Notes under the pieces: generated by a model
Database searches by the model: none
The model's input: only the letters and a program-made list of their open reading frames with translations
What the model was told of the DNA's origin: nothing
Shown here: piece by piece, positions 53,537-62,171 of the stretch
Position numbering within the stretch: position 1 is the first letter of the stretch
How the letters are laid out: each line of letters begins with the position of its first letter
Program-made: the position numbers and the translations under genes
Source of the DNA: an uncultured Pelagibacteraceae bacterium
GTDB lineage: Bacteria; Pseudomonadota; Alphaproteobacteria; Pelagibacterales; Pelagibacteraceae
NCBI GenBank assembly: GCA_902588965.1
Contig: CACIRD010000002.1
Coordinates: 124,001 to 188,000 of the forward strand
Length of the DNA stretch: 64,000 nucleotides
Direction of reading: 5' to 3'

Positions 53537-54102
53537 TGAAAAAAATTATATTTTTAATTTTTTTATTTCAAACTAATGCATTGTCGCAGAATTTAGAAAA
53601 AGTTTATTTTGCCGGTGGTTGTTTTTGGTGTATGGAAGAAGCATTTGAAAAAAAAGAGGGTGTCATTGAAGTAATTTCAGGCTATTCAGGAGGAACAACA
53701 AAAAATCCAACATATAAAGAAGTTACATATGGGAACACAGGCCATTTCGAAGTGATTGAAGTTACATACGATAAAAACATAACAAACTTTAAAAATTTAC
53801 TTGATTATTTTTGGGTAAATATAGACCCATTTGATGAGTATGGTCAATTTTGTGATAAAGGTTATAGTTATAGATCTGTAGCATTTTATAACAATGAAAA
53901 ACAAAAAGATCTTATTAAAAAAAGTATTATAAATTTAGAGAATAAATTTAATAAAAAAATTGTAACTTATGTTAAAAAATTCAATAAATTTTATAAAGCA
54001 GAAACAACACATCAAGATTATTATAAAGAGAAGTTTTTAAACTATTTGAAATATAAAAAAGCATGTGGAAGAGAAAGAATATTAAATAATATTTGGAATT
54101 AA
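53536..54102 (+). CDS. msrA: Peptide methionine sulfoxide reductase MsrA, probably exported
   Basis: A 188-residue MsrA with the catalytic GGCFWC motif (Cys29, Cys32) and later YSYRSVAFYNN, TTHQDYYKEKF. The first 17 residues (KKIIFLIFLFQTNALSQ) look like a signal peptide, so it probably works in the periplasm. The start is a GTG overlapping the preceding stop (TAGTG). It repairs methionine S-sulfoxide in proteins. Location at the end of a methylated-compound operon suggests use of the same transcript rather than a direct pathway role. Confidence 0.93.
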   Translation: MKKIIFLIFLFQTNALSQNLEKVYFAGGCFWCMEEAFEKKEGVIEVISGYSGGTTKNPTYKEVTYGNTGHFEVIEVTYDKNITNFKNLLDYFWVNIDPFDEYGQFCDKGYSYRSVAFYNNEKQKDLIKKSIINLENKFNKKIVTYVKKFNKFYKAETTHQDYYKEKFLNYLKYKKACGRERILNNIWN

Positions 54103-54671
54103 TGAAAAAAATTTTTTTAGTTTACGGTCACTATAATGATAAGTCTTTTAATGCAGCTATAAGAGATATTTTTATTAAAACTGTAAAAGAAAATGGTAAT
54201 GAGATTTACTGTGTTGATTTATATAAAGAAAAATTTGATCCAGTTTTCGCAGGAGAAAAACCAGATAAAATTGTAATTGATCATCAGAAAAGAATAGAAA
54301 ATTCTGATTTTATTGTTTTAATAGCTCCTATATGGAATTTTAGAATGCCAGCGATTGTAGAAGGTTGGATTGATAAAGTGCTTGCACCACCTTGGGCCTT
54401 TAAATTTAAAAAACTTTTTGGAAATTATGGATATCCAGTTGGTAATTTAAAAGGAAAAAAAGCCATTGTATTTTGTACATATGGATCACCACGATTTGCT
54501 ATAAAAACTATCTTTTTAAATATGCCAACAAAAAGGCTTAGGAGGGGAGTGTTTAATATTTGTGGAATAACAGACGTTGTTTATAAAAGATATTTTGCAG
54601 TTCCATTTGTAACAGAAAAAAAAAGGAAAGAATTCCTTGAGGATGTAAGAAATACAGCAAAGAAATTATAA
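54102..54671 (+). CDS. Flavodoxin-like fold NAD(P)H oxidoreductase
   Basis: A 189-residue protein of the NAD(P)H dehydrogenase (quinone)/flavodoxin_2 family. LVYGHYNDKSFNAAIRD (about 6-22) binds the flavin phosphate and VLIAPIWNFRMPAIVEGWIDKV (about 75-96) is the family's second flavin loop; FCTYGSPRFAI follows. The ATG at 54102 overlaps the msrA stop; a TTG three codons upstream is less likely. It may reduce quinones or supply electrons. Last gene of the plus-strand run. Confidence 0.87.
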   Translation: MKKIFLVYGHYNDKSFNAAIRDIFIKTVKENGNEIYCVDLYKEKFDPVFAGEKPDKIVIDHQKRIENSDFIVLIAPIWNFRMPAIVEGWIDKVLAPPWAFKFKKLFGNYGYPVGNLKGKKAIVFCTYGSPRFAIKTIFLNMPTKRLRRGVFNICGITDVVYKRYFAVPFVTEKKRKEFLEDVRNTAKKL

Positions 54672-54685
54672 CGAAACAAAAAATT

Positions 54686-56167
54686 TTATCCCATTGTAAA
54701 TGGATCATCCATAGGCTTATCAGAAGTATTAAACCAAATAGTTTTTATTCTTGTATAGTCTTTAATAGATTCAATACCTGCTTCTTTTCCATAACCGCTA
54801 TCTTTAATTCCACCAAAAGGTGCCGTAGGAGAAATTAGGCGATAAGTATTTACAAATGTAATACCTGCTCGGATAGCTTTTGAAACTCTCAAGCTTCTAC
54901 TTATATCTTTTGTATAAATACCTGAAGATAAACCATACTGATTATCATTCATTTTATCTATAACCTCTTCTTCGGTATTAAATTTCATGACCGATAGGAT
55001 TGGTCCAAATAACTCGTTTTCCGCCGTAGGAAGATTATGATTGTCACATTCAATCACTGTAGCTGGAAAATAATACCCTTTATTGGAAAGATTGTGCCTT
55101 TTACCACCACATCTTAATTTTCCACCCTGATCTAAAGTAAGTTTTATATTTTTTTCAATTATTTCAAGTTGTTTTAGACTATTTAAAGGACCCATTTGCG
55201 TATCAGTTTCCATAGGAGGTCCTAATTTAATTTTATTTGCACGATTTATAATTTTTTCTAAAAATTTTTCGTAGATATTTTTTTGAATATATAGTCTAGA
55301 TCCCGCTATACAACTTTGACCACTAGCTCCAAAAATACCCGCGATAATACCATTTAAAGCATTTTCTTGATCGGCATCTTCAAAAACAGCTACAGGACTT
55401 TTACCGCCAAGTTCTAAACTTACTTGAGATAAATTGTTAGCAGAATTTCTAATAATATGCCTTGCAGTTTCTGGACCTCCTGTGAAAGCAACTTTTTCTA
55501 CTAAATTATGTGAAGTTAATGCCTTTCCACAAGGTTCACCAAATCCAGAAATAATATTTACCACACCTTTTGGAATACCAGTTTTTTCAATTAATTTTGC
55601 AAATTCGAATAATGTTACAGGTGCTAGCTCTGAGGATTTAATTACAACAGTATTTCCCATTGCAATTGCTGGCGCTAATTTAACAGCTGTTAATAACATT
55701 TGTGAATTCCATGGAATTATTGCAGCAATAACTCCAATTGGTACCCTTGTAGTTATAACTTGCATATTAGGTTTATCGATTGGCAAAACAGTTCCTTCTA
55801 CTTTGTCAGCTAAACCAGCATAGTAATCATAATATTCTGCTATATAATTTGCTTGAGTTTTTGTTTCCTTAAATAATTTACCGGTATCTATTGTTTCAAT
55901 TTTTCCAAGTAACTCTGCATTATTTCTTAATTCAATTGCAATTTTTTTTAAATAGTTGGCTCTCTCTTTAGGGAATAAATTTGACCATTTTCCCTCAAAA
56001 GCTTTTTGTGCTGCTTTTACTGCCATATCCACATCTTTTTGACTTGCTTCTGGTACTTCAGCCCAAGGTTCATTGTTTTCAGGGTTTAGGGTTTTAAAAG
56101 TTTTTTTACTTTCTGAATCCACCCATTCACCATTGATAAACATTTTGTATTTTTTTAATTCAGGCAT
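54686..56167 (-). CDS. Aldehyde dehydrogenase family protein
   Basis: A 493-residue NAD(P)-dependent aldehyde dehydrogenase. Catalytic residues are Cys286 (GQSCIAGS), Glu252 (LELGGKSP), Asn154 (IIPWNSQ) and Lys177. The overall length and motifs match betaine-aldehyde/gamma-aminobutyraldehyde dehydrogenases, but the substrate could be any small aldehyde. It overlaps the alpha/beta hydrolase gene by 8 bp at the end of a four-gene minus-strand operon with a flavin monooxygenase, an AA_synth protein and the hydrolase. Confidence 0.92.
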   Translation of the reverse strand: MPELKKYKMFINGEWVDSESKKTFKTLNPENNEPWAEVPEASQKDVDMAVKAAQKAFEGKWSNLFPKERANYLKKIAIELRNNAELLGKIETIDTGKLFKETKTQANYIAEYYDYYAGLADKVEGTVLPIDKPNMQVITTRVPIGVIAAIIPWNSQMLLTAVKLAPAIAMGNTVVIKSSELAPVTLFEFAKLIEKTGIPKGVVNIISGFGEPCGKALTSHNLVEKVAFTGGPETARHIIRNSANNLSQVSLELGGKSPVAVFEDADQENALNGIIAGIFGASGQSCIAGSRLYIQKNIYEKFLEKIINRANKIKLGPPMETDTQMGPLNSLKQLEIIEKNIKLTLDQGGKLRCGGKRHNLSNKGYYFPATVIECDNHNLPTAENELFGPILSVMKFNTEEEVIDKMNDNQYGLSSGIYTKDISRSLRVSKAIRAGITFVNTYRLISPTAPFGGIKDSGYGKEAGIESIKDYTRIKTIWFNTSDKPMDDPFTMG

Positions 56168-56945
56168 TTTCTATAAATTTCTTGATATTAATATTAACAT
56201 CATCTGCACATTCAATACTACATAGATGTTTGCCATTATTTATTTCAACATATAAAGAGTTTTTCAGATCATTTGATAGATTCTTTGACATTTGGGGTGT
56301 AGATCCTGGATCAAGAGAGCCAGTCATAACTAAAGTATTGGTTTTTATTTTTTTAACCATGTCAATATCATCCTGGTAGTTAGCAAATAACTCATATGCA
56401 TCAATAAAATTTTTCTGATCATTTGGTTTTTTAGACAAAATTTTTATAAACTTTTCATAAATATCAGGTTTTTTTTTAAGATATTTTTTAGTAAACCATC
56501 TTTCTAAAGCAAGTCTCGAGATAGATTTGCCTGATTTTGCCAGATTTACTCTGTCAATAACTTGCTGTCTTTGTTTTTCGTCTCTTTTATAAGTTGTAGC
56601 TAATAGGATAAGCGAATTTAATTTATCTTCATAATTTGCTGCAAAATTTAATGCTATTAAGGACCCAATAGAAAAACCAATCAAATTTATTTTATCTATT
56701 TTTAAATAATCAATTAAATTTATTAGTTGATCGGTAAAATCTTTCATCGTTATTTTTTCTTTTGTGTATGGTGTTTTTCCATGTCCTAAAAGATCATAAG
56801 TTATTGTTGAGTAGTTTTTAAAATAATTAATTTGAGGATCCCACATTTTTCGATCTAATCCTACGCCATGTACAAAGACCAATGGAACTGTATCTTTATT
56901 TATATAAGTGTAATAATTTTGATTTAACTCAAAATTTTTTTGCAT
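56160..56945 (-). CDS. Alpha/beta hydrolase
   Basis: A 261-residue hydrolase with nucleophile Ser92 in GFSIGSLIAL, oxyanion segment FVHGVGLDRKMWDPQ (about 24-38) and a C-terminal His in NNGKHLCSIE (about 240-249). The acid is likely Asp in MTGSLDPGSTP. It is similar to enol-lactonase/esterase type enzymes. It lies between the AA_synth and aldehyde dehydrogenase genes, so its substrate is probably an ester, lactone or amide produced by the flavin monooxygenase upstream. Confidence 0.87.
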   Translation of the reverse strand: MQKNFELNQNYYTYINKDTVPLVFVHGVGLDRKMWDPQINYFKNYSTITYDLLGHGKTPYTKEKITMKDFTDQLINLIDYLKIDKINLIGFSIGSLIALNFAANYEDKLNSLILLATTYKRDEKQRQQVIDRVNLAKSGKSISRLALERWFTKKYLKKKPDIYEKFIKILSKKPNDQKNFIDAYELFANYQDDIDMVKKIKTNTLVMTGSLDPGSTPQMSKNLSNDLKNSLYVEINNGKHLCSIECADDVNINIKKFIENA

Positions 56946-56949
56946 TTTT

Positions 56950-57537
56950 TTATTTGGGCTTAATACCCATTTCTTTCATATCTTGATATCTATCACCGGT
57001 TCTGGCATGAGCTCTTCCAGTAGGCGCACCGCCTATGGCGATAACTATTTCATCTTCATTTGGCGCATCATGAATTGTAAATTCTTGAGTAAGATAATAA
57101 GGTCTTAAACCTGCATCTGTTTTATGCATCATCGGAATTGAAATTTTTGAACCAGCAGGTCCCCTCGTGTTTGTAAAACTTAAATATGAGGTACCGCCTA
57201 CAGCATCTCTAAATTTGTTTCCAAATCTTAATGTATGTATGAATGCTGAAGCATGTTCAATTTCTCCATTTAAACCAACCATTGCAGCTTTTCCGTATGC
57301 TAATATTTTTTCACCTGATCCGACTTCTTTAATAAGTTCAGGAACTAAAATATCTCCCAGTTTTGGTGCAAGACTTAATATCTCTGGTTTTAAATCATCA
57401 ACAAATCCTTTTCCTGCCCAAGGGTTTTGAATTACTGCTGCTACAGATACCAATAAAACAGGTTCATTTGCTTTTTTTCCACCCTCAATGAATGTTTTAT
57501 CTACAAATTTTACTAATTTTCTAAGTTTTAAATCCAT
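56950..57537 (-). CDS. Amino acid synthesis (AA_synth, DUF1185) family protein
   Basis: A 195-residue protein of the AA_synth family: VLLVSVAAVIQNPWAGKG (about 27-44) and AIGGAPTGRAHARTGDRYQD (about 167-186) are the recognisable ends. The name comes from a suggested role in amino acid synthesis, which is weakly supported; no enzymatic activity is known to me. It is consistently found beside luciferase-like monooxygenases, as here (1-bp overlap). Likely a partner in processing the monooxygenase substrate. Confidence 0.8.
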   Translation of the reverse strand: MDLKLRKLVKFVDKTFIEGGKKANEPVLLVSVAAVIQNPWAGKGFVDDLKPEILSLAPKLGDILVPELIKEVGSGEKILAYGKAAMVGLNGEIEHASAFIHTLRFGNKFRDAVGGTSYLSFTNTRGPAGSKISIPMMHKTDAGLRPYYLTQEFTIHDAPNEDEIVIAIGGAPTGRAHARTGDRYQDMKEMGIKPK

Positions 57538-58703
57538 TAGCTTGCCTTTTGTACGTTAGATTTTCCAAAATTTATTTTTGGAATCACTTCATCATTAAAC
57601 AATTTAACACTTCTCATACAAGCTTCATGATCAATTCCAGGAAAGTTAGACCAAACTTGTAAATTTTGTAAGTTTAATTCTAACTGAAGTTCTTTTATTT
57701 TATTTACTACATAATCAGGGGTTCCAAAAAGTAAATTTCTTTTGTGTAAAAATTCGTAATTAAGAAGATCTAATTTATTTTTTGTTTCTGGCAACTCTTC
57801 ACCCGGGTCCATATGATTTCCTAAACCTCTCCAGTGACATACCCATCTCATATAGTTTATAATATGCTCTCCTGCAAGTTTTTTAGCTTCTTCCATAGTT
57901 TCAGCAACAAACATATCTCTAACCAAACTAATTCCTTCACCTAATGGAACTTCTCTATTTTCAGCTTTAGATTTTGCTTCCTTGTAAATTTCAAAACGTT
58001 TTTTTAAAGCTTTAACAGTAGGTATCCACATAATTGTATTAATCCCATTAGAAGCAGCCCATTGTATAGATCTTTCACCATCAACTACTTGCCAAATTGG
58101 CGGGTGTGGTTTTTGGTATGGTTTTGGAACAACACTAATTTTTTTTATTTCATTAGTTTTTAAATCTAAAAATTTATCACTAGGAGGACTCATGTCATGC
58201 TGCCAAATAAAATTTGGTGTTGGGTAGGTATAAAATTCTCCCTTATGCTCAAAAAAATCCTCAGTCCAAGATTTTTTAATTATTTTTAGAGTTTCTTCAA
58301 ATAATCTAAAATTTTTTGCTTGATCTTTAAGATCTGCTTCTTTGTTCATATTAATCGCTTCTCGTCCATATATGCCTCGACCAATTCCAAAATTTATTCG
58401 ACCTTTAGACATTTGATCAAGCATTGCTACATCCTCAGCAATTCGGATTGGGTTATGAAACGTAATCACGCTACATGCTTGACCTATTCTTATATTTTTT
58501 GTTGTAGCTGCAGCATCTGCAGACATTAATAATGGATTAGGACAAGACTCCATTCCTTCGTGATTAAAATGATGTTCAGTATACCAAATAGAATCCCATT
58601 TATTTTGATCACAATAAGATGTTATCTCTCTAGTTTCTTCTAGAATTTGAGTGTAAGGTTTGTGTTTCCAGTTTGTAGTATTACAAAAATATCCAAATTT
58701 CAT
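57537..58703 (-). CDS. Luciferase-like (LLM) flavin-dependent monooxygenase
   Basis: LLM class flavin-dependent oxidoreductase. I place the start at the ATG at 58703 (MKFGYFCNTTNW), 4-5 bp after AGGAG; 388 residues. An in-frame ATG 14 codons upstream lacks a ribosome site. Motifs include WYTEHHFNHEGMESCPNPLL (about 43-62) and GRINFGIGRGIYGREAINMN (about 97-116). Uses reduced flavin and O2; a separate reductase is needed and is not adjacent. First gene of the four-gene operon. Substrate unknown. Confidence 0.88.
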   Translation of the reverse strand: MKFGYFCNTTNWKHKPYTQILEETREITSYCDQNKWDSIWYTEHHFNHEGMESCPNPLLMSADAAATTKNIRIGQACSVITFHNPIRIAEDVAMLDQMSKGRINFGIGRGIYGREAINMNKEADLKDQAKNFRLFEETLKIIKKSWTEDFFEHKGEFYTYPTPNFIWQHDMSPPSDKFLDLKTNEIKKISVVPKPYQKPHPPIWQVVDGERSIQWAASNGINTIMWIPTVKALKKRFEIYKEAKSKAENREVPLGEGISLVRDMFVAETMEEAKKLAGEHIINYMRWVCHWRGLGNHMDPGEELPETKNKLDLLNYEFLHKRNLLFGTPDYVVNKIKELQLELNLQNLQVWSNFPGIDHEACMRSVKLFNDEVIPKINFGKSNVQKAS

Positions 58704-58801
58704 AAAGTCTCCTTTAAAAACTAATTTAAAGACGACCGATCCCACTTTCGTATTTATGTAACGATGAGTTATGTATCGCTTATTAAGATATATTATTATT
58801 C

Positions 58802-59770
58802 TTACCTTTGATATTCAATAAATTTTTTTAATGATTTATTTAAGAACTTTTCAAAAAATATACCATTTTTTGTTTTTGGTTTTTTAGTAAAAAAGTATTG
58901 ATTCATTCTAAAATCGTAAGATGGCTCAAAAAAGAAGGGAATAGACATTCGTTTTGTTTTATTCCATAAAACACGATGATTTGTTGCTTTAAATTTGCCT
59001 TTACTCAAAAATTCTAAAGCAAGTCCTGTATTTACAATTAAAGCATTTTTATTATAGGGCACATCATACCAAATTTTATCATTTCTATTTTGAACTTGTA
59101 AACCACCTTTTTTATCTTGGTATAAGATAGTAAATACTCCACTATCAACATGTGTTTCACAACCTAGTGCAACACCATCTTGTCTAGAGATTTCTACTGG
59201 TTTAGATTGATGAGGATAAAAATTAAATCTTAATGTGCTTAAGGTTTTTTGTCTTTTAAAAACAATTTTTGATGTTTTAATGTCTAAATTATAAATTTTA
59301 ATAATACTTTTAAATAAACTTTCTCCTAAATCAAAAATTTTATCATAATAATTATTTAATATTTTAATTGATTTATTACTAAGAGATTTTTTTAAATTTA
59401 AATATTCAATATATTGATTTTTTAAATTAGATGCATATTTTTTTGTTACTTTTAAATCTCCTATATCTAAACCCTCTTTCCCATTTACATCATTAGGAAA
59501 ATATCCCCTGTAAGTATTATTATTTAATTTATTCCACTTTTTTGGTGCCAACTTCATTTTATTTGAGACTGAAGAGCGGAAAAAATTATGACCAACCCCT
59601 GCTATATCTTTAATATCTTTTTTTTTAATTCCGTGTCCAATGATTTGAAAAAAACCAACTTCAACAGATGCTTTTTCAATTTTTTTTAATGCTAACAGCG
59701 CTTTTTTGGAATTAAAATTATTATTAATTAAAGAACTTACGTCAATAGTTGGAATATAGTTTTTTTTCAT
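58802..59770 (-). CDS. 2-oxoglutarate/Fe(II) oxygenase, isopenicillin N synthase-like
   Basis: A 322-residue non-heme iron oxygenase of the IPNS/2OG-FeII_Oxy family. It has the N-terminal DIOX_N fold (GFFQIIGHGI), iron ligands His207-x-Asp209 (ETHVDSGVFTIL) and His265 (NHRVLWN), and the 2OG-binding pair Arg274-x-Ser276 (RMSIPFF). Plant-like ethylene-forming, gibberellin and thymine dioxygenases are in this superfamily. It overlaps the downstream EamA gene's start region by 4 bp on the same strand, so exporter and oxygenase may serve one metabolite. Confidence 0.87.
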   Translation of the reverse strand: MKKNYIPTIDVSSLINNNFNSKKALLALKKIEKASVEVGFFQIIGHGIKKKDIKDIAGVGHNFFRSSVSNKMKLAPKKWNKLNNNTYRGYFPNDVNGKEGLDIGDLKVTKKYASNLKNQYIEYLNLKKSLSNKSIKILNNYYDKIFDLGESLFKSIIKIYNLDIKTSKIVFKRQKTLSTLRFNFYPHQSKPVEISRQDGVALGCETHVDSGVFTILYQDKKGGLQVQNRNDKIWYDVPYNKNALIVNTGLALEFLSKGKFKATNHRVLWNKTKRMSIPFFFEPSYDFRMNQYFFTKKPKTKNGIFFEKFLNKSLKKFIEYQR

Positions 59771-60732
59771 CTTCTTGCAGGTGTATCTGTTGCAATGTAC
59801 TGGTCTCTCACTTTTTCCCTAAAGTAAATATAAATACCTGCACTAATTATAAAAGCAACACCCAAAAAAGTTCTAAGTGATGGTATTTCACTAAATAAAA
59901 AATATCCTGGTATCATTGACATTATTATAAGGGAATATTCAAACAATGAAACAACAGATGGAGAAGCTATAATATATGCTGAAAAAATACAAACAAAAGC
60001 TATAGATGCCGCGACGCCAAAAAACAAAATAAATTTCCAAGTATAATCAAAATTTGTAAACCATTCTCTAAATATAAATTGCAATGTAGGATCAAAACTT
60101 AGGTTATTAAACTGCCCATTTCCCATAAAAAAAAATATTATTACTAATAAGAAAATTGAAACTAAATAAAAATAAAATAACTGTGTGTAGACATTGTCTT
60201 TATCAGAGGTATATTTTGTAACTGTCATTGAGGCAGCATAAAAAAAAGCACTTAAAACTGGCAGGAGATTTTTATATTCAAAATTACTAAAACTAGGGTT
60301 TAAAACAATGTAAACTCCAATAAAACCAAATATTATTGCTAACCATCTTCTTAAACCAATAAATTCATTTAAGAAAAATTTAGCAAAAATAGAAATAAAA
60401 AATGGGCTTGAAAAAAAAAGTGCATTGGCTGTTGCTAACGGCATATATGTTAAAGATATAAAGAAAGCCGAAAACGCCATAAAGTGCAATATGACTCTAG
60501 TTATTGTTAGAATAGGATACTGTGTTTTAATAACTACATTTTTTTTTGTAACTTTAATGAAACAAAATAACAAAAAAGCAGCAACAATATATCTTCCAAA
60601 AAAAATTTCATAAAGAGACGATTTTTCAAATATAAACTTTATTAAAGAATCTTGTATCGCAAAAAAAGACATTGCAATAATTATTAAAATAATCCCTTTT
60701 GGATTATTATTTTTTAAATTCATAGCATTCAT
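59767..60732 (-). CDS. EamA/DMT family transporter
   Basis: A 321-residue membrane protein with ten helices in two EamA repeats, starting IILIIIAMSFFAIQDSLIKF. SLTYMPLATANALFFSSPFF (about 87-106) is the typical end of the first repeat, and SLFEYSLIIMSMIPGYFLF marks the second. Similar to RhaT/SAM-type DMT exporters. Substrate unknown. The start is at 60732 or at the ATG three codons later. Upstream of the 2OG oxygenase on the same strand, overlapping it by 4 bp. Confidence 0.87.
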   Translation of the reverse strand: MNAMNLKNNNPKGIILIIIAMSFFAIQDSLIKFIFEKSSLYEIFFGRYIVAAFLLFCFIKVTKKNVVIKTQYPILTITRVILHFMAFSAFFISLTYMPLATANALFFSSPFFISIFAKFFLNEFIGLRRWLAIIFGFIGVYIVLNPSFSNFEYKNLLPVLSAFFYAASMTVTKYTSDKDNVYTQLFYFYLVSIFLLVIIFFFMGNGQFNNLSFDPTLQFIFREWFTNFDYTWKFILFFGVAASIAFVCIFSAYIIASPSVVSLFEYSLIIMSMIPGYFLFSEIPSLRTFLGVAFIISAGIYIYFREKVRDQYIATDTPARR

Positions 60733-60760
60733 TAAAACTATGATTTTTCCATAAAATTAA

Positions 60761-61231
60761 TTATTTTTTCAACTTTTGTTTAAAAATTAGATTTTCATTT
60801 TTAAAATTGGAACTATTTTTTTTAATATAATCATCCATGATTTGTATTTTTTCTCCCTCAAACTCCGATACTTTTCTTTCTTTTAAATCTACATACAAAG
60901 ACAAAATTTCCATAGTAGAAACTAAGTAACCTTTTTGTTTATGTATCATTTCCAATTTATAAAGAAGCCTTTTTTTATCGTGGTCAAAGTAGACTAAATT
61001 TAAATTAACTTCATCATCTAGTTTAACCTCTTTATTATAAGTTATATGCGATTCTACTACCATTGTACTTTTATCAGTAGTTTTTGCTGAATGTTCACCC
61101 ATTTTAAATTGCGTCATTAATTTTTCTGCTCCATAAATATCAAAAATTAGAACATAATAAGCTACATTCATATGGCCGTTATAATCGAGCCAATCCTTAA
61201 TTATTTTTTGTGTATTTAAGTAGATAGACAT
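60761..61231 (-). CDS. Thioesterase (4HBT fold), probable betainyl-CoA thioesterase
   Basis: A 156-residue hot-dog fold thioesterase; IKDWLDYNGHMNVAYYVLIF (about 11-30) is the 4HBT signature with the catalytic Asp/Asn region. In other bacteria the carnitine dehydrogenase is often fused to, or next to, such a thioesterase that releases glycine betaine from betainyl-CoA. Here it is a separate gene divergent from the BKACE and carnitine dehydrogenase genes by 52 bp, matching that pathway. The role is assigned from context. Confidence 0.82.
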   Translation of the reverse strand: MSIYLNTQKIIKDWLDYNGHMNVAYYVLIFDIYGAEKLMTQFKMGEHSAKTTDKSTMVVESHITYNKEVKLDDEVNLNLVYFDHDKKRLLYKLEMIHKQKGYLVSTMEILSLYVDLKERKVSEFEGEKIQIMDDYIKKNSSNFKNENLIFKQKLKK

Positions 61232-61263
61232 TTTTATATTTTAAAAGTTAATTTTATATGAGA

Positions 61264-61275
61264 GTATAATTATAC
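61264..61275. promoter_or_regulatory. 12-bp palindrome in the divergent carnitine promoter region
   Basis: GTATAATTATAC is a perfect palindrome located 8 bp before the BKACE start (61284) and 32 bp before the divergent thioesterase gene start (61231). It could be an operator shared by the two transcripts. AT-rich palindromes arise readily in this genome, so this is weak. Confidence 0.3.
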
Positions 61276-61283
61276 AAATTAAA

Positions 61284-62171
61284 ATGAACAACAATGTTTT
61301 TATATCTTGTGCAGTTACTGGTTCTGGAGACACAGCTCAAAAACATCCTGATTTACCAAAAACACCAAAACAAATTTGTGATGCTGCAATTCAGGCAGCT
61401 AAAGCTGGTGCTGCAATTGCGCACATCCATGTGAGAGAAGAAGACGGAACACCAAGTAGAAGATTTGAATTATACAAAGAAGTTGTAGATAGAATACGTT
61501 CGAAAGATACTGATGTAATATTGAATTTAACTACCGGTATGGGAGGGGATTTGGAGATAGGTAAAAATAAAAATCCACTAGAATTTGGCTCTTTAACTGA
61601 CTTAGTAAATATAATGGAAAGGATATCTAGTGTAGAAAAGTTATTACCAGAAATATGTACTTTAGATTGTGGAACATTAAATTTTGGCGATGATTCTTTA
61701 ATTACAGTAAATACTCCTAGCGATATTAGAAAGGCAGCTAAAAAGTTAAGAGAAATTAAAGTAAAGCCAGAAATAGAAGCTTTTGATCTTGGAAATATGT
61801 GGTTTGGTTCTCAATTATATAAAGAGGGTTTGCTTGAGGATCCGCCAATGTTTCAAATGTGTTTAGGTATTCCTTGGGGTGCTCCGGCAACACCTTTAGC
61901 AATGCAAGCAATGAAAGATATTATGCCAAAAGAAAGTATTTGGTCAGGTTTTGCAATATCGAAAAATGAAATGCCGTTTGTTGCCCAAACAGTAATAATG
62001 GGAGGAAATCCAAGAGTAGGACTAGAAGACAATTTGTATTTGTCAAAAGGTAAATTAGCATCTAATGAACAATTAGTTGAAAAAGCTATTAGGATTGTTA
62101 CTGATCTTGGAGGGTCTATAATGACACCAAAAGAAACAAGGAAAAAACTCAAACTTGTTAAATACAAGTAA
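61284..62171 (+). CDS. Beta-keto acid cleavage enzyme (BKACE, DUF849), probable 3-dehydrocarnitine cleavage
   Basis: A 295-residue BKACE: ISCAVTGSGDTAQKHPDLPK (7-26) and AHIHVREEDG (46-55, metal-binding His47 and His49) are diagnostic, with the C-terminal metal Glu likely in VGLEDNLYLSKG (about 253-264). These enzymes condense a beta-keto acid with acetyl-CoA and cleave it to acetoacetate and a new CoA ester. Next to carnitine dehydrogenase and a thioesterase, the substrate is most likely 3-dehydrocarnitine, giving betainyl-CoA. Its stop overlaps the dehydrogenase start (TAATG). Confidence 0.9.
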   Translation: MNNNVFISCAVTGSGDTAQKHPDLPKTPKQICDAAIQAAKAGAAIAHIHVREEDGTPSRRFELYKEVVDRIRSKDTDVILNLTTGMGGDLEIGKNKNPLEFGSLTDLVNIMERISSVEKLLPEICTLDCGTLNFGDDSLITVNTPSDIRKAAKKLREIKVKPEIEAFDLGNMWFGSQLYKEGLLEDPPMFQMCLGIPWGAPATPLAMQAMKDIMPKESIWSGFAISKNEMPFVAQTVIMGGNPRVGLEDNLYLSKGKLASNEQLVEKAIRIVTDLGGSIMTPKETRKKLKLVKYK

